The notes under the pieces were generated by a model. That model did not search any database and had not been told where the DNA came from. It worked only from the letters and a program-made list of their open reading frames with translations. From Desulfopila sp. IMCC35006 (GTDB taxonomy: Bacteria; Desulfobacterota; Desulfobulbia; Desulfobulbales; Desulfocapsaceae): 64,000 bases of DNA. The first letter of the stretch is position 1, and each line of letters starts with the position of its first letter. Location of the stretch: contig NZ_SWCM01000014.1 of NCBI RefSeq assembly GCF_005116645.1, positions 1-64,000 on the forward strand, written 5' to 3'. Shown in pieces: positions 25,648 through 33,603 of this stretch. The position numbers were made by a program, and so were the translations under genes.

Positions 25648-26955
25648 TTACCAGATTCTATGGTGACGTTTCATCGCATCTTCTTCGGTTTCGCCGGCTT
25701 CCATAAAGTGGATGGCGCCACAACCCGGGCAGATGTACCCGCCATCAGGAACAATCTCATGTTTTTCGAGCTGATGGCCGTTGAGCACTTTTTCTCCGGC
25801 AAAGTAGGCAAGCGCGATAAAGCCGATGCCAAAGAGTGATGCCATGATCTCGTGCAACGTCGGGGTGTAGGTAAGAAGATTCGCCGCCTCGACTACCCCG
25901 AGGGAGTGATAGACCGACTCCATCTGGCCCGGAATAACAATATCATAACGCATATAAAAGATGCCGATCAGCATCAAACCTGTTGCCCACAGAATCAGGT
26001 TGAAATTATTGCCCCTGGAACGAATCAGGAGATACAACGGCAGAAACATCCCCAGAAAAACTTCAAAGACCCAGAAATTGACGGCAAAATCACCGGTCAG
26101 CATGGACATGAGCACCAGCTGTTTTCCTTCCGAGACCATGCCCGTCAGTATTTTCCAGATGGTGAAGAAAATTATTACGGAAATCATGAAAATGGTCAGC
26201 TGCGTCACGGCTTTTACTGCCCGCTCCATCCGCTGATTCATTATTTCAGGATTAATTTTCCAGCCAAGCGCGGTGAAAAAAAGAATTGCGCAGCCGCCTG
26301 ACATTGCCGCGGAAAAAATAAAATATATGGGCAGGTACGGGCCATACCAGAAGGGGCGGCCGTGCAGCATGCCAAAGACCGCACCAAGGTTACTATGGGC
26401 GGCCACACCGACCACCAGACCGAAAAAACCCATTAATCTCGACATGGAGTGATTCTGGTCAAGCAGGAAATAATACTCAATCATCATGAAGACCAGGTAG
26501 GCACCATACAGCGTACCCATCCACCACATGTTGGAAACGAGGTTTGGTGAAAAAACATTCCAGATCGCCATTCTGAAGGGGTTCTCAATATCAAAGAAGA
26601 TGATGCAGAACCCGCCGAACATAAAGACAATCGACATAAAAACCGCCCTTTTGGCAATAGGCATAAATGCCTCGCCGCCAAAGACATGGCCGACAGATGA
26701 GACGATACAGAGCCCTGTAGACGTAACGACACAGAAGATATATGCGGCAATCAGCAGTCCCCAGGAAATCTCTCTGGTAACCCCGTAAACGTGGTGATAT
26801 CCCACGTACAGTGCGTGCAATCCAAAGGCGAGTCCTGCCAGGGTCATCAGTAGAAAAAAGCCCATTATCATTTTATATCCGGGACTGGCTTCCTTCAGGG
26901 CAGTGATCCCATGGAATCCCCATTTTTTTGAAATATTAACAATTCTGCCGGTCAT
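25648..26955 (-). CDS. NrfD/PsrC-type membrane subunit with C-terminal CPxC extension, module B
   Basis: A 435-residue membrane protein paralogous to the module A NrfD subunit (FDIENPFRMAIW, NLGAVFGMLHGRPFWYG), with about ten helices. It is about 45 residues longer. The extra tail ends in GGYICPGCGAIHFMEAG, with C409-x2-C412, resembling half of a rubredoxin or zinc-knuckle site. The tail would lie in an aqueous compartment next to the quinone site. It lies between the cytochrome gene (upstream) and the ferredoxin gene (downstream). Confidence 0.88.
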   Translation of the reverse strand: MTGRIVNISKKWGFHGITALKEASPGYKMIMGFFLLMTLAGLAFGLHALYVGYHHVYGVTREISWGLLIAAYIFCVVTSTGLCIVSSVGHVFGGEAFMPIAKRAVFMSIVFMFGGFCIIFFDIENPFRMAIWNVFSPNLVSNMWWMGTLYGAYLVFMMIEYYFLLDQNHSMSRLMGFFGLVVGVAAHSNLGAVFGMLHGRPFWYGPYLPIYFIFSAAMSGGCAILFFTALGWKINPEIMNQRMERAVKAVTQLTIFMISVIIFFTIWKILTGMVSEGKQLVLMSMLTGDFAVNFWVFEVFLGMFLPLYLLIRSRGNNFNLILWATGLMLIGIFYMRYDIVIPGQMESVYHSLGVVEAANLLTYTPTLHEIMASLFGIGFIALAYFAGEKVLNGHQLEKHEIVPDGGYICPGCGAIHFMEAGETEEDAMKRHHRIW

Positions 26956-27046
26956 TTTTTCCTCTCTAAATTTTTGTTTATTGCCCGATACTATGCTTCG
27001 TTCCCTTGTTGTCTATGAGAACGAGCCTGTTCGCAGTTAACGGTTC

Positions 27047-27745
27047 TCAGGAATTCTTTTTTGCGTGTGTCTCTTTTTCGGCTGTGCCGTTCGCTTTTTG
27101 CTCTAAACCTTTTACCCCAATATGACAGACGGTGCACCGCGTCAGATAGCCAAAAGCCTGTGAGGAGTCATGGCATGTGCCGCAGTATTTTTTGTGAAGA
27201 TCCACCAGATATTGCCTTTTTTCCGCTGGGTTCTCCGATTTAAAGGGCTGCACCGCTTCAATACCACCCTGTTTCATGGTAAAAACTTTTTTATGGCAGG
27301 ACTCACAGGCAAGTTTAGCCTTGCCGGTATGAATCGAGTGATCGAAGACCACCGTTTTTACCGGTTGGGTGAAAACGATCTTCTCTGTTGGCGGGAAGTG
27401 GCAGGAGGCACACTGGGTTGAAGAGTCAAACGCGTCGTTGCCGTTATGACAGGCGCCGCAGAATTTACCTTGAGCCATCTCCTCCATGGTAAACGTTTCC
27501 CGTTTCGATTCTTCTTTTGATTCCATGGCGAACAGATCGTCATGGCATGCGGCACAGTCAAGGCCTGCATCCATGGTATGTATCTTATGGTCAAAAGTGG
27601 CTCTGGCGGGCTTTTCCCACACAATAGGCGCTTCAGGACCATAGGTGTCAGGATCGTAGGTCTCGTCAGCCAGCGCATTGCCGGTGATCAGGAGAAAGGC
27701 TGAAAGGAGGAACAAACATTTCTTCAGTAAAGGGGTGTGGGTCAT
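27047..27745 (-). CDS. hexahaem cytochrome c, module B
   Basis: A 232-residue exported cytochrome. The signal peptide is LLKKCLFLLSAFLLITGNALA. Six CxxCH sites follow: CAACH, CGACH, CASCH, CESCH, CGTCH and CTVCH. The sequence is a tandem duplication of the trihaem unit seen in module A, and both halves carry an FDH.(I/V)HT distal-His phrase and a (C..)CH..(L/V)F.M segment. I chose the ATG preceded by GGAG eight bases away; an upstream ATG would add 13 residues before the signal peptide. First gene of module B. Confidence 0.9.
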   Translation of the reverse strand: MTHTPLLKKCLFLLSAFLLITGNALADETYDPDTYGPEAPIVWEKPARATFDHKIHTMDAGLDCAACHDDLFAMESKEESKRETFTMEEMAQGKFCGACHNGNDAFDSSTQCASCHFPPTEKIVFTQPVKTVVFDHSIHTGKAKLACESCHKKVFTMKQGGIEAVQPFKSENPAEKRQYLVDLHKKYCGTCHDSSQAFGYLTRCTVCHIGVKGLEQKANGTAEKETHAKKNS

Positions 27746-27850
27746 TGCGGTGCTCCGGTAGAAATTAATCTGCAAGGTTTTCATAGTTTTTGGTCAGACC
27801 TCAATTAAATAAAAATGCACCGGGCTTAGCAAAATAAGCGGGGCATCTCA

Positions 27851-28756
27851 TTAAATTTTTTTATTAAGTTGCGCTACACGCTCAGCGGCGTCAATGATAT
27901 TTTGGAGAATTTTTGTTTCTTCCCTGCCTATTCCGACTTCCCGATAAGAATCGGCCAACAATTGAGCATAGTTAATGATTCCATTTGATAAGTTTGTACT
28001 TTCATTAAGAATAATTGCCAGCTCCTCGTTTCGAACCTGCTGTGTATCGACAACCGGTGGCTGGTTTGCGCCGGTTTTAAGGTGCGTATTGACCGCGTCT
28101 ACAACCTGACCGATTTCGGCACAGGCGTCCTGAGAATAGGTGAATCCGTTATCAAGCACATGGGGGTCGTCAGTCTGTGCCGCAAGATGGAATAAGGGCA
28201 CCATGGTCTTTTTATAGAGAAAGAGCAGGGAAAAGCTCAAAAGACAGATCACTGCCCCGAGAGCACCTATCATTACGGTTTGGAACTGCATAAGCTTGGC
28301 CCGCATCTGGCTGACAATGATCCGGTCGAAATGCATCAGGTATTCCGCCAGGATACGCATTTTATTCTGCAGGCTGAGGCTGTAGGCCGTCTTGTCACTG
28401 CTCGATGCAATTTCCTTGGAAGCTATGGCAAGGCCGGAAAGATCAAGCTCTTTTGCCATATCCAGCCGGTATTCGCCCGGGATAAGGCTGTTTTCCTGAA
28501 TTCTTGCCAGGGCAGAATTGAGGTTTTTGAGCTGGTCGGCCGCACTGACAGTCTTCGCCCAGTCTTTTTCGATAAGAGAAGCCGTTATCTGTTCGCGGAC
28601 AGTAGCGAACTGAAAGATCATTTCTTCACTCTGGATGATGATTGCGTTGTAACTTTCCGTTAGCTGATATTGCCGTATGCCGAGAATTATAACGAAAATC
28701 AGCAGGACAATCACCCCGGTAAAAGCTATATAGCCCGTTTTTTTTAAGGATTGCAT
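27851..28756 (-). CDS. membrane sensor with a degenerate DHp (pseudo-histidine-kinase) domain
   Basis: A 301-residue protein: transmembrane helix at about 8-27, a ~130-residue helical periplasmic sensor region, a second helix at about 160-182, then a cytosolic part. The last 55 residues align with the DHp helices of the kinase encoded at 33604-34701. That kinase has [18 protein letters not shown]; here it is LNESTNLSNGIINYAQLL. The phospho-acceptor His is therefore Asn251, and no ATPase domain follows (stop at 27851). It cannot autophosphorylate. It may dimerise with or antagonise the kinase. It starts 3 bases after ftsH, so the two are co-transcribed. Confidence 0.75.
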   Translation of the reverse strand: MQSLKKTGYIAFTGVIVLLIFVIILGIRQYQLTESYNAIIIQSEEMIFQFATVREQITASLIEKDWAKTVSAADQLKNLNSALARIQENSLIPGEYRLDMAKELDLSGLAIASKEIASSSDKTAYSLSLQNKMRILAEYLMHFDRIIVSQMRAKLMQFQTVMIGALGAVICLLSFSLLFLYKKTMVPLFHLAAQTDDPHVLDNGFTYSQDACAEIGQVVDAVNTHLKTGANQPPVVDTQQVRNEELAIILNESTNLSNGIINYAQLLADSYREVGIGREETKILQNIIDAAERVAQLNKKI

Positions 28757-28759
28757 GCA

Positions 28760-30631
28760 CTAATCCTTTTTGCGCTTGGAGTGGAGACAGCTATCGGCTG
28801 CGGGACAGGTTTTGCATTGATGGGTTTCCTTAATTCCGGCCTGGATTTTATCGGTAAAATGACACGACATGATGATTTCAAAATCCTCCTCATCAAGCGT
28901 TTCAACGTCCAGAAGGATAGCCGCGAGCTGCTTTAACAGATAATATTTTTCCTTGAGGATGGTAACTGCATCTTCACTGCAGGTTTCAAGCAGATCGTTG
29001 ATCTCCTGATCAACAGCCTCCGCAGTTTTATTGCTCATTTCCATTCGTCTTGCGGCACCGCCGAGAAAACCGCCATCATCGAGGATCAATGCCTGCGGTC
29101 CGATAACCTGGCTCATCCCCCATTTGCAAATCATATTGGTCGCAAGCTCCGTTGCCTGAACAATATCGCCCTGGGCTCCTGTTGTCCTCTGCTGAAAGGC
29201 GATCTCTTCGGCGGCTCTTCCGCCCATGAGGATGGTGATTCTGCTTCTCAGGTAATCGTAGGAATAACTGCTTCGATCGCTCACCGAGAGTTGCTGGGTC
29301 TGGCCGAGGGCACGGCCTCGCGGGATTATGGTTATTTTATGGATTGGGTCTGAGTTGGGCAGCAGCTTGGCAATAATAGCGTGGCCGGCCTCGTGGTAGG
29401 CCAGCGACATGCGGTCCTCTTCGGAGATGATTAATCCTTTGCGCTCAACCCCCATTAAGATACGATCCAGGGCATGTTCAAAATCAACATATTCGACGAT
29501 ATTCTTGCCATCTCTGGCGGCCATGAGAGCGGCCTCGTTAACTAAATTAGCGAGCTCCGCGCCGGTAAAACCGGGGACCATCCGGGCAATTCTGCCCATG
29601 TCAAAATCCGGAGCGAGAGCGACCTTGGCACCATGAACTTCAAGAATCTGTTTTCTTCCTTTGGTGTCTGGCGGTAAGATATTAACCTGTCGGTCGAACC
29701 GACCGGGGCGGCGTAAAGCCGGATCAAGAATATCGGGCCTGTTCGTTGCAGCAAGAACAACGATGGTATCGGAGGTGCTGAAGCCATCCATTTCAACAAG
29801 CAGAGCATTGAGCGTCTGGCTTCGTTCATCCTGACCACTGGCTGTTTCCCCGCCGGCGCGTCTGCCGCCGACGGCATCTATTTCATCGATAAAAATTATA
29901 CAGGGTGACTTGGTTTTGGCTTCCCTGAAGATATCTCTGACCCGGGAGGCGCCGACGCCGACAAACATCTCAACGAAATCTGAGCCGCTGAAACTGTAGA
30001 ATGGCACTTGGGCCTCTCCGGCTATTGCCCTGGCCAGCAGCGTCTTGCCGGTTCCAGGCGGACCCTGCAGCAGAATACCTTTGGGACTGACTGCACCTAT
30101 CTGGCTGTACTGATTTGGATTTTTTAAAAAACTGACAATTTCCTGCAGGTCTTCCAGGGCTTCAGGCAACCCTGCGACATCATCGAAAGTTATCGGTTTG
30201 CGATCGCCATCAGGCAGGATGAGCTTGTCTGACGCGAATTTTTGAACATCCTCCTCACTCTTTTTTTTCCTGTTTAAGGAAATTATAACCGTGAGAGCGA
30301 GCAGGATGATATAGGCCAGGGCTACACCCTGAAAGATCTGGTCGGATCTGTCTTTTTCAAAACTAATCTGAATATTTTTTCCCTGCAGTTCGGAAATGAG
30401 TTTTTCGGCATTGGGTACTATGGTTTCATAGCGGTCTCCATCAACATGCTGCACGATAACCCTGTTGCCGATAAAGGTAATTTGGGAAATATCATGGTTG
30501 GCCAGACAATATCGAAACTCACTGTAGGTAACCGTTCGCAATTTATGTTCAATATTCCAGATGCCGTAGCTGAGAGCGAGCAGTACGGTAAACATAAAAA
30601 ACAGTATGAGATTGCGAACTAAAATGGCCAT
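28760..30631 (-). CDS. ftsH: ATP-dependent membrane zinc metalloprotease FtsH with Cys-rich tail
   Basis: A 623-residue FtsH. Two transmembrane helices (about 6-24 and 103-120) flank a periplasmic domain. The AAA domain has Walker A GPPGTGKT (190-197) and Walker B IIFIDEID (245-252), and the zinc protease motif is HEAGH (413-417). FtsH degrades membrane and regulatory proteins. The C-terminus is unusual: [10 protein letters not shown] (606-615) could bind metal or sense redox state. It follows three small membrane-peptide genes after an intrinsic terminator and precedes a pseudo-kinase gene by 3 bases. The clustering suggests this may be a specialised FtsH copy and not the housekeeping one; that is inference. 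Confidence 0.93.
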   Translation of the reverse strand: MAILVRNLILFFMFTVLLALSYGIWNIEHKLRTVTYSEFRYCLANHDISQITFIGNRVIVQHVDGDRYETIVPNAEKLISELQGKNIQISFEKDRSDQIFQGVALAYIILLALTVIISLNRKKKSEEDVQKFASDKLILPDGDRKPITFDDVAGLPEALEDLQEIVSFLKNPNQYSQIGAVSPKGILLQGPPGTGKTLLARAIAGEAQVPFYSFSGSDFVEMFVGVGASRVRDIFREAKTKSPCIIFIDEIDAVGGRRAGGETASGQDERSQTLNALLVEMDGFSTSDTIVVLAATNRPDILDPALRRPGRFDRQVNILPPDTKGRKQILEVHGAKVALAPDFDMGRIARMVPGFTGAELANLVNEAALMAARDGKNIVEYVDFEHALDRILMGVERKGLIISEEDRMSLAYHEAGHAIIAKLLPNSDPIHKITIIPRGRALGQTQQLSVSDRSSYSYDYLRSRITILMGGRAAEEIAFQQRTTGAQGDIVQATELATNMICKWGMSQVIGPQALILDDGGFLGGAARRMEMSNKTAEAVDQEINDLLETCSEDAVTILKEKYYLLKQLAAILLDVETLDEEDFEIIMSCHFTDKIQAGIKETHQCKTCPAADSCLHSKRKKD

Positions 30632-30710
30632 CTGATTATTTGCGACTCCAGACTGTCTGCATATGTTCAGCTGATTGAAAAGCGACCCGGGTGTGTTTGG
30701 TGAGAAACGT

Positions 30711-30747
30711 AAAAAAACTCACGACAATAGTGAAATCGCCGTGAGTT
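30711..30747 (-). terminator. intrinsic terminator between the small-peptide genes and ftsH
   Basis: On the minus strand AACTCACG (from 30740-30747) pairs with CGTGAGTT (30716-30723), followed by a run of seven T (30711-30717). It should end most transcripts of the three small genes and let only readthrough, or a separate promoter, express ftsH. Confidence 0.85.
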
Positions 30748-30774
30748 GTTAGAATACTCTATAAAACCTAAAAT

Positions 30775-31002
30775 TCACATACTTCCAGAGAGCGCACCGA
30801 ACATACTTTTAATAAGGGCAATGGGACCACCGGTCGAAATCACCGCACTGGAGAGACAGATAATCCCCCAGATTCCAATTATTACTGCAAAAGCGCCGGT
30901 TATACCCATGCCTAATTTATACAGTTCGCTGCTGGTTTGTTGAATTTCATGCACAGTTGGGATTGCCGCTGTTTTTTCTCTGGCGATTGCTTTTGGTTCC
31001 AT
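30775..31002 (-). CDS. small single-helix membrane peptide, third of three paralogs
   Basis: A 75-residue peptide. A charged N-terminal half (MEPKAIAREKTAAIPTV) is followed by one hydrophobic helix (GITGAFAVIIGIWGIICLSSAV) and a tail ISTGGPIALIKSMFGALSGSM. It shares with the two upstream peptides the pattern W..(V/I)CL...(V/I)...GGP..L..... and a small-residue C-terminus. The start is the ATG at 31002, preceded by AAGGTG; a GTG nine bases upstream lacks a ribosome site. I do not recognise the family. It lies in a sigma-54-driven operon next to ftsH. Confidence 0.7.
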   Translation of the reverse strand: MEPKAIAREKTAAIPTVHEIQQTSSELYKLGMGITGAFAVIIGIWGIICLSSAVISTGGPIALIKSMFGALSGSM

Positions 31003-31059
31003 GTAAGACACCTTTTAGTATGCTATTTATTTCTCAGATGACCTGAGGGAGACGGAAAA

Positions 31060-31272
31060 TTAATTGCTCAATGCTGTAAAGAGATTGCTTAAGAGTTGAA
31101 ATGGCCCACCGCTGTTCATGATGCCGGCGATGAGACAGACAACCGCCCAGCAGCCAATGATGCCTGCAGCAGCAGCAATGGTATATATGCCTATCTTGGA
31201 TATTTCTGTGGAAACATCAACTTTCTGATGGACACTGCTTTGGGTTTTTTCTGCAGAGAGTATCGATTTCAT
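31060..31272 (-). CDS. small single-helix membrane peptide, second of three paralogs
   Basis: A 70-residue peptide with a polar N-terminus (about 30 residues), one helix containing IIGCWAVVCLIAGIM, then NSGGPFQLLSNLFTALSN. The helix and tail are nearly identical to the first paralog (IGCWAVVCL, SGGP, SNL.TA.S). GGAGG precedes the ATG. Two Cys lie in the helix. Unknown function; a bacteriocin-like, holin-like or FtsH-modulating peptide are all conceivable and unproven. Confidence 0.75.
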   Translation of the reverse strand: MKSILSAEKTQSSVHQKVDVSTEISKIGIYTIAAAAGIIGCWAVVCLIAGIMNSGGPFQLLSNLFTALSN

Positions 31273-31303
31273 TGGGGGCCTCCGGGCTATTGTGAAATAA
31301 AAT

Positions 31304-31510
31304 TTACCCGCTGATAGCGGTAATTAAATTTGACACGAGTCCGACCGGACCGCCGCTGCTGATAACACCTGAGACGAGACAGACAACCGCCCAGCAGCCA
31401 ATCAGCAGGGAAGCCGTCCCGATTGCACCAACCGCCAGCTTGTCATTGCCAATGTTGGCAGTAGTCTGGGCAGCACTTTTTTCTTTGGTTAATGTAGTTG
31501 CTTTATTCAT
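31304..31510 (-). CDS. small single-helix membrane peptide, first of three paralogs
   Basis: A 68-residue peptide: a polar Thr/Ala/Lys-rich N-terminus, then a helix containing LLIGCWAVVCLVSGVI and the tail SSGGPVGLVSNLITAISG. A strong AGGAGG stands before the ATG. It is the first gene after a canonical sigma-54 promoter (31577-31591) and is therefore the best reporter of what the adjacent NtrC-type regulator controls. No signal-peptide cleavage site is evident, so the helix probably anchors it in the inner membrane. Confidence 0.75.
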   Translation of the reverse strand: MNKATTLTKEKSAAQTTANIGNDKLAVGAIGTASLLIGCWAVVCLVSGVISSGGPVGLVSNLITAISG

Positions 31511-31575
31511 GGCTTCCTCCTGTTTAGGTGACTGGAATGCACGCTGTGTAGGGCTTCATTCTTTGTCTACCTATT

Positions 31576-31591
31576 CGCATGTTTCGTGCCA
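31576..31591 (-). promoter_or_regulatory. sigma-54 promoter of the three small membrane-peptide genes
   Basis: On the minus strand TGGCACGAAACATGC matches the -24/-12 consensus. The GG and GC elements are separated by exactly ten bases, as required. It lies about 66 bases upstream of the first small gene. Confidence 0.85.
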
Positions 31592-31735
31592 CTTTTGTGG
31601 CAATTATGGTCTGAAGTCTAGGAGTTCGCTAAGGTGTTGATATTAAGTGAATATTTAGCTTAGTGCAGGCGAAGGGATTGGTTGGGCGCTAACAAGTGCG
31701 GGGCGGGGTGTTGTGTCGCAATAGTGTTGCGTTTG

Positions 31736-31789
31736 AAATACATGTGTTGCATATGTGTTTCGTGCAGCACATATGCAACACATGTATTT
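31736..31789. promoter_or_regulatory. 22-bp-arm perfect palindrome, probable enhancer (UAS) for the NtrC-type regulator
   Basis: A perfect 22-base inverted repeat (arms 31736-31757 and 31768-31789, spacer 10) contains TGTTGC and GCAACA. It lies 145-198 bases upstream of the sigma-54 promoter and 5 bases after the regulator gene, the usual place for an enhancer. No T-run follows on either strand, which argues against a simple terminator. Confidence 0.65.
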
Positions 31790-31793
31790 GTCG

Positions 31794-33602
31794 TTAATTG
31801 CTGTGTGGTGTGGCGGTGGGAGCGGCAGTTTCGTCAACAATTCCGAGTCGCCGTATTTTGCGATAAAGGGTGGAACGGTCAATGCCCAGCATACGGGACG
31901 CCTTTGCTTTATTACCATGGGCACGTTTGATTGCCTCGATAATTTCATCCTTTTCACTGACAAACGGCAACAGGGCAGCCCTTGGTTGCGTTGGCAACTG
32001 AAGGGTTGCCGGGTCATCGTCATAAGGCACTGGACGTTGAATTTCTTCGGGGAAATGGTCAAGAGAAATAGTTGTACCCGCGCATAAGACACAGGCTCTT
32101 TCAATAACATGTCGAAGTTCACGGACATTGCCCGGCCAGGAATATCGAACCAGTCCTGCCATTGCCTGATCAGAGATGCCGTAAATATTACGTTTAAGCT
32201 TATCGCGAAAGAGCGAGAGAAAGTGATGGGCCAGAATAGGAATGGAATCCTTGATAGTGCGCAGTGGTGGTAATTGTACCTCCACAACTTTCAGCCGATA
32301 ATAGAGATCTTCGCGAAAACTGCCTTCTTTTATTTTCTGCCGTAGATCGACATTGGTTGCCGCGATGATCCGTACGTCAACTTCGACAGGAGTGTCCTGA
32401 CCTACTGGAGTAAAAGTTTTTTCCTGCAGGAAGCGAAGCAGGCGTAATTGCATACGTGGCGAAATATCGCCGATTTCATCGAGGAAAAGAGTTCCTTTGT
32501 CGGCGAGTATAAGCCTTCCCTGACGATCGGAACTCGCCCCGGTGAAGGAACCTTTCTTATGGCCGAAAAGTTCACTTTCCAGTAATTCCTCGGAAATTGC
32601 AGCGCAATCCACTTTGATAAGCGGTCTGTCCCGCCGCATACTTTCGGCATGCAACGCTTCTGCCGCCAGTTCCTTGCCTGTGCCCGATTCTCCGGTGACG
32701 AGAACCGCGGTATCCACTTTACCGACATTTTCAATTAAGGTGTAGATGCCATGCAGGCTGGCACTGGAGCCGACATAGCCGTGGAAATAATTTCTGGAAC
32801 CAGTATCAATGACGGGTGTCGGGAGAGTAATATCCCTGGCAACGATAACGACTCCGTCGAATTCGTCTGAACCGTCTTTCAATGGCGCCGCATTGAGACT
32901 GATAATTCGCAGATTGCCGTCGCGCTTTCGCGACTCAATCTGGTGTTCCCGAACAGCCTGGCCGCTGGCCAGGACCTGTTGTGCGTCCTGGAGACAGGCC
33001 CTGCCCATTTCGCTTTGATAGGATTGCAGATCTTTCTGCCGAAGAGAAGAAGAGTAGCGCAGCCATTGCTTGGCCGTTTCGTTGAGTTGGACTATCTGCA
33101 GGTCATTATCTATAGTAATAATGGCATCCCGCACCGAACTGAAAATCGTTTCGAGATAGCGTTTGAATTTATCGTTTTCCTGCTGCAGCTTTTTCTTTTC
33201 ATTTTCAAGTTCCCAGTGCTTCAGGGCCTGCCGGACAAATTTAAGCAGCGTCTCCTTGTTCACCGGTTTGGAGATATAGTCAAATGCCCCGTATCGAACT
33301 GCCGCCGCCGCACTGTCAAGATTGGGAAAGCCGGTGATCATGACAACGGGACACTCGATACCGGATTCCCTGATGGCATGGAGCAGGTCGGTTCCTTTCT
33401 TTTCTTCGAGTACTATGTCGCTGATTATAAGATCGAACTTCTGCTTTTTGATGGCCGCAAGCGCTTCATCGAAGGTGGAGGCGGTCGTGATCGGGCCATA
33501 GCCGTCACGGGCAAGAAACATCTCAAAAGTAAGCCGGATACTCTGTTCATCGTCGACTATCAGGATGCGGCTGTCCTTTTCCTGGGGACTCTGGTCGTCC
33601 AT
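31794..33602 (-). CDS. NtrC-family sigma-54-dependent response regulator
   Basis: A 602-residue regulator with REC, PAS, AAA+ and Fis-type HTH domains. The REC acidic pair is D17-D18 and the phospho-acceptor probably D62. The PAS region is at about 150-260. In the AAA+ domain, Walker A is GESGTGKE (304-311) and the sigma-54 contact loop GSFTGA (351-356, usual form GAFTGA). The C-terminal HTH is KAKASRMLGIDRSTLYRKIRR. It starts one base after the kinase gene, so the two form a two-component pair. Its likely target is the sigma-54 promoter at 31577-31591, through the palindrome just downstream. Confidence 0.93.
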   Translation of the reverse strand: MDDQSPQEKDSRILIVDDEQSIRLTFEMFLARDGYGPITTASTFDEALAAIKKQKFDLIISDIVLEEKKGTDLLHAIRESGIECPVVMITGFPNLDSAAAAVRYGAFDYISKPVNKETLLKFVRQALKHWELENEKKKLQQENDKFKRYLETIFSSVRDAIITIDNDLQIVQLNETAKQWLRYSSSLRQKDLQSYQSEMGRACLQDAQQVLASGQAVREHQIESRKRDGNLRIISLNAAPLKDGSDEFDGVVIVARDITLPTPVIDTGSRNYFHGYVGSSASLHGIYTLIENVGKVDTAVLVTGESGTGKELAAEALHAESMRRDRPLIKVDCAAISEELLESELFGHKKGSFTGASSDRQGRLILADKGTLFLDEIGDISPRMQLRLLRFLQEKTFTPVGQDTPVEVDVRIIAATNVDLRQKIKEGSFREDLYYRLKVVEVQLPPLRTIKDSIPILAHHFLSLFRDKLKRNIYGISDQAMAGLVRYSWPGNVRELRHVIERACVLCAGTTISLDHFPEEIQRPVPYDDDPATLQLPTQPRAALLPFVSEKDEIIEAIKRAHGNKAKASRMLGIDRSTLYRKIRRLGIVDETAAPTATPHSN

Positions 33603-33603
33603 G

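Noticed and set aside
31736-31789. Palindrome as an intrinsic terminator of the regulator gene
   Set aside because: No T-run follows on the minus strand and the placement fits an enhancer better, though a transcript hairpin cannot be excluded.
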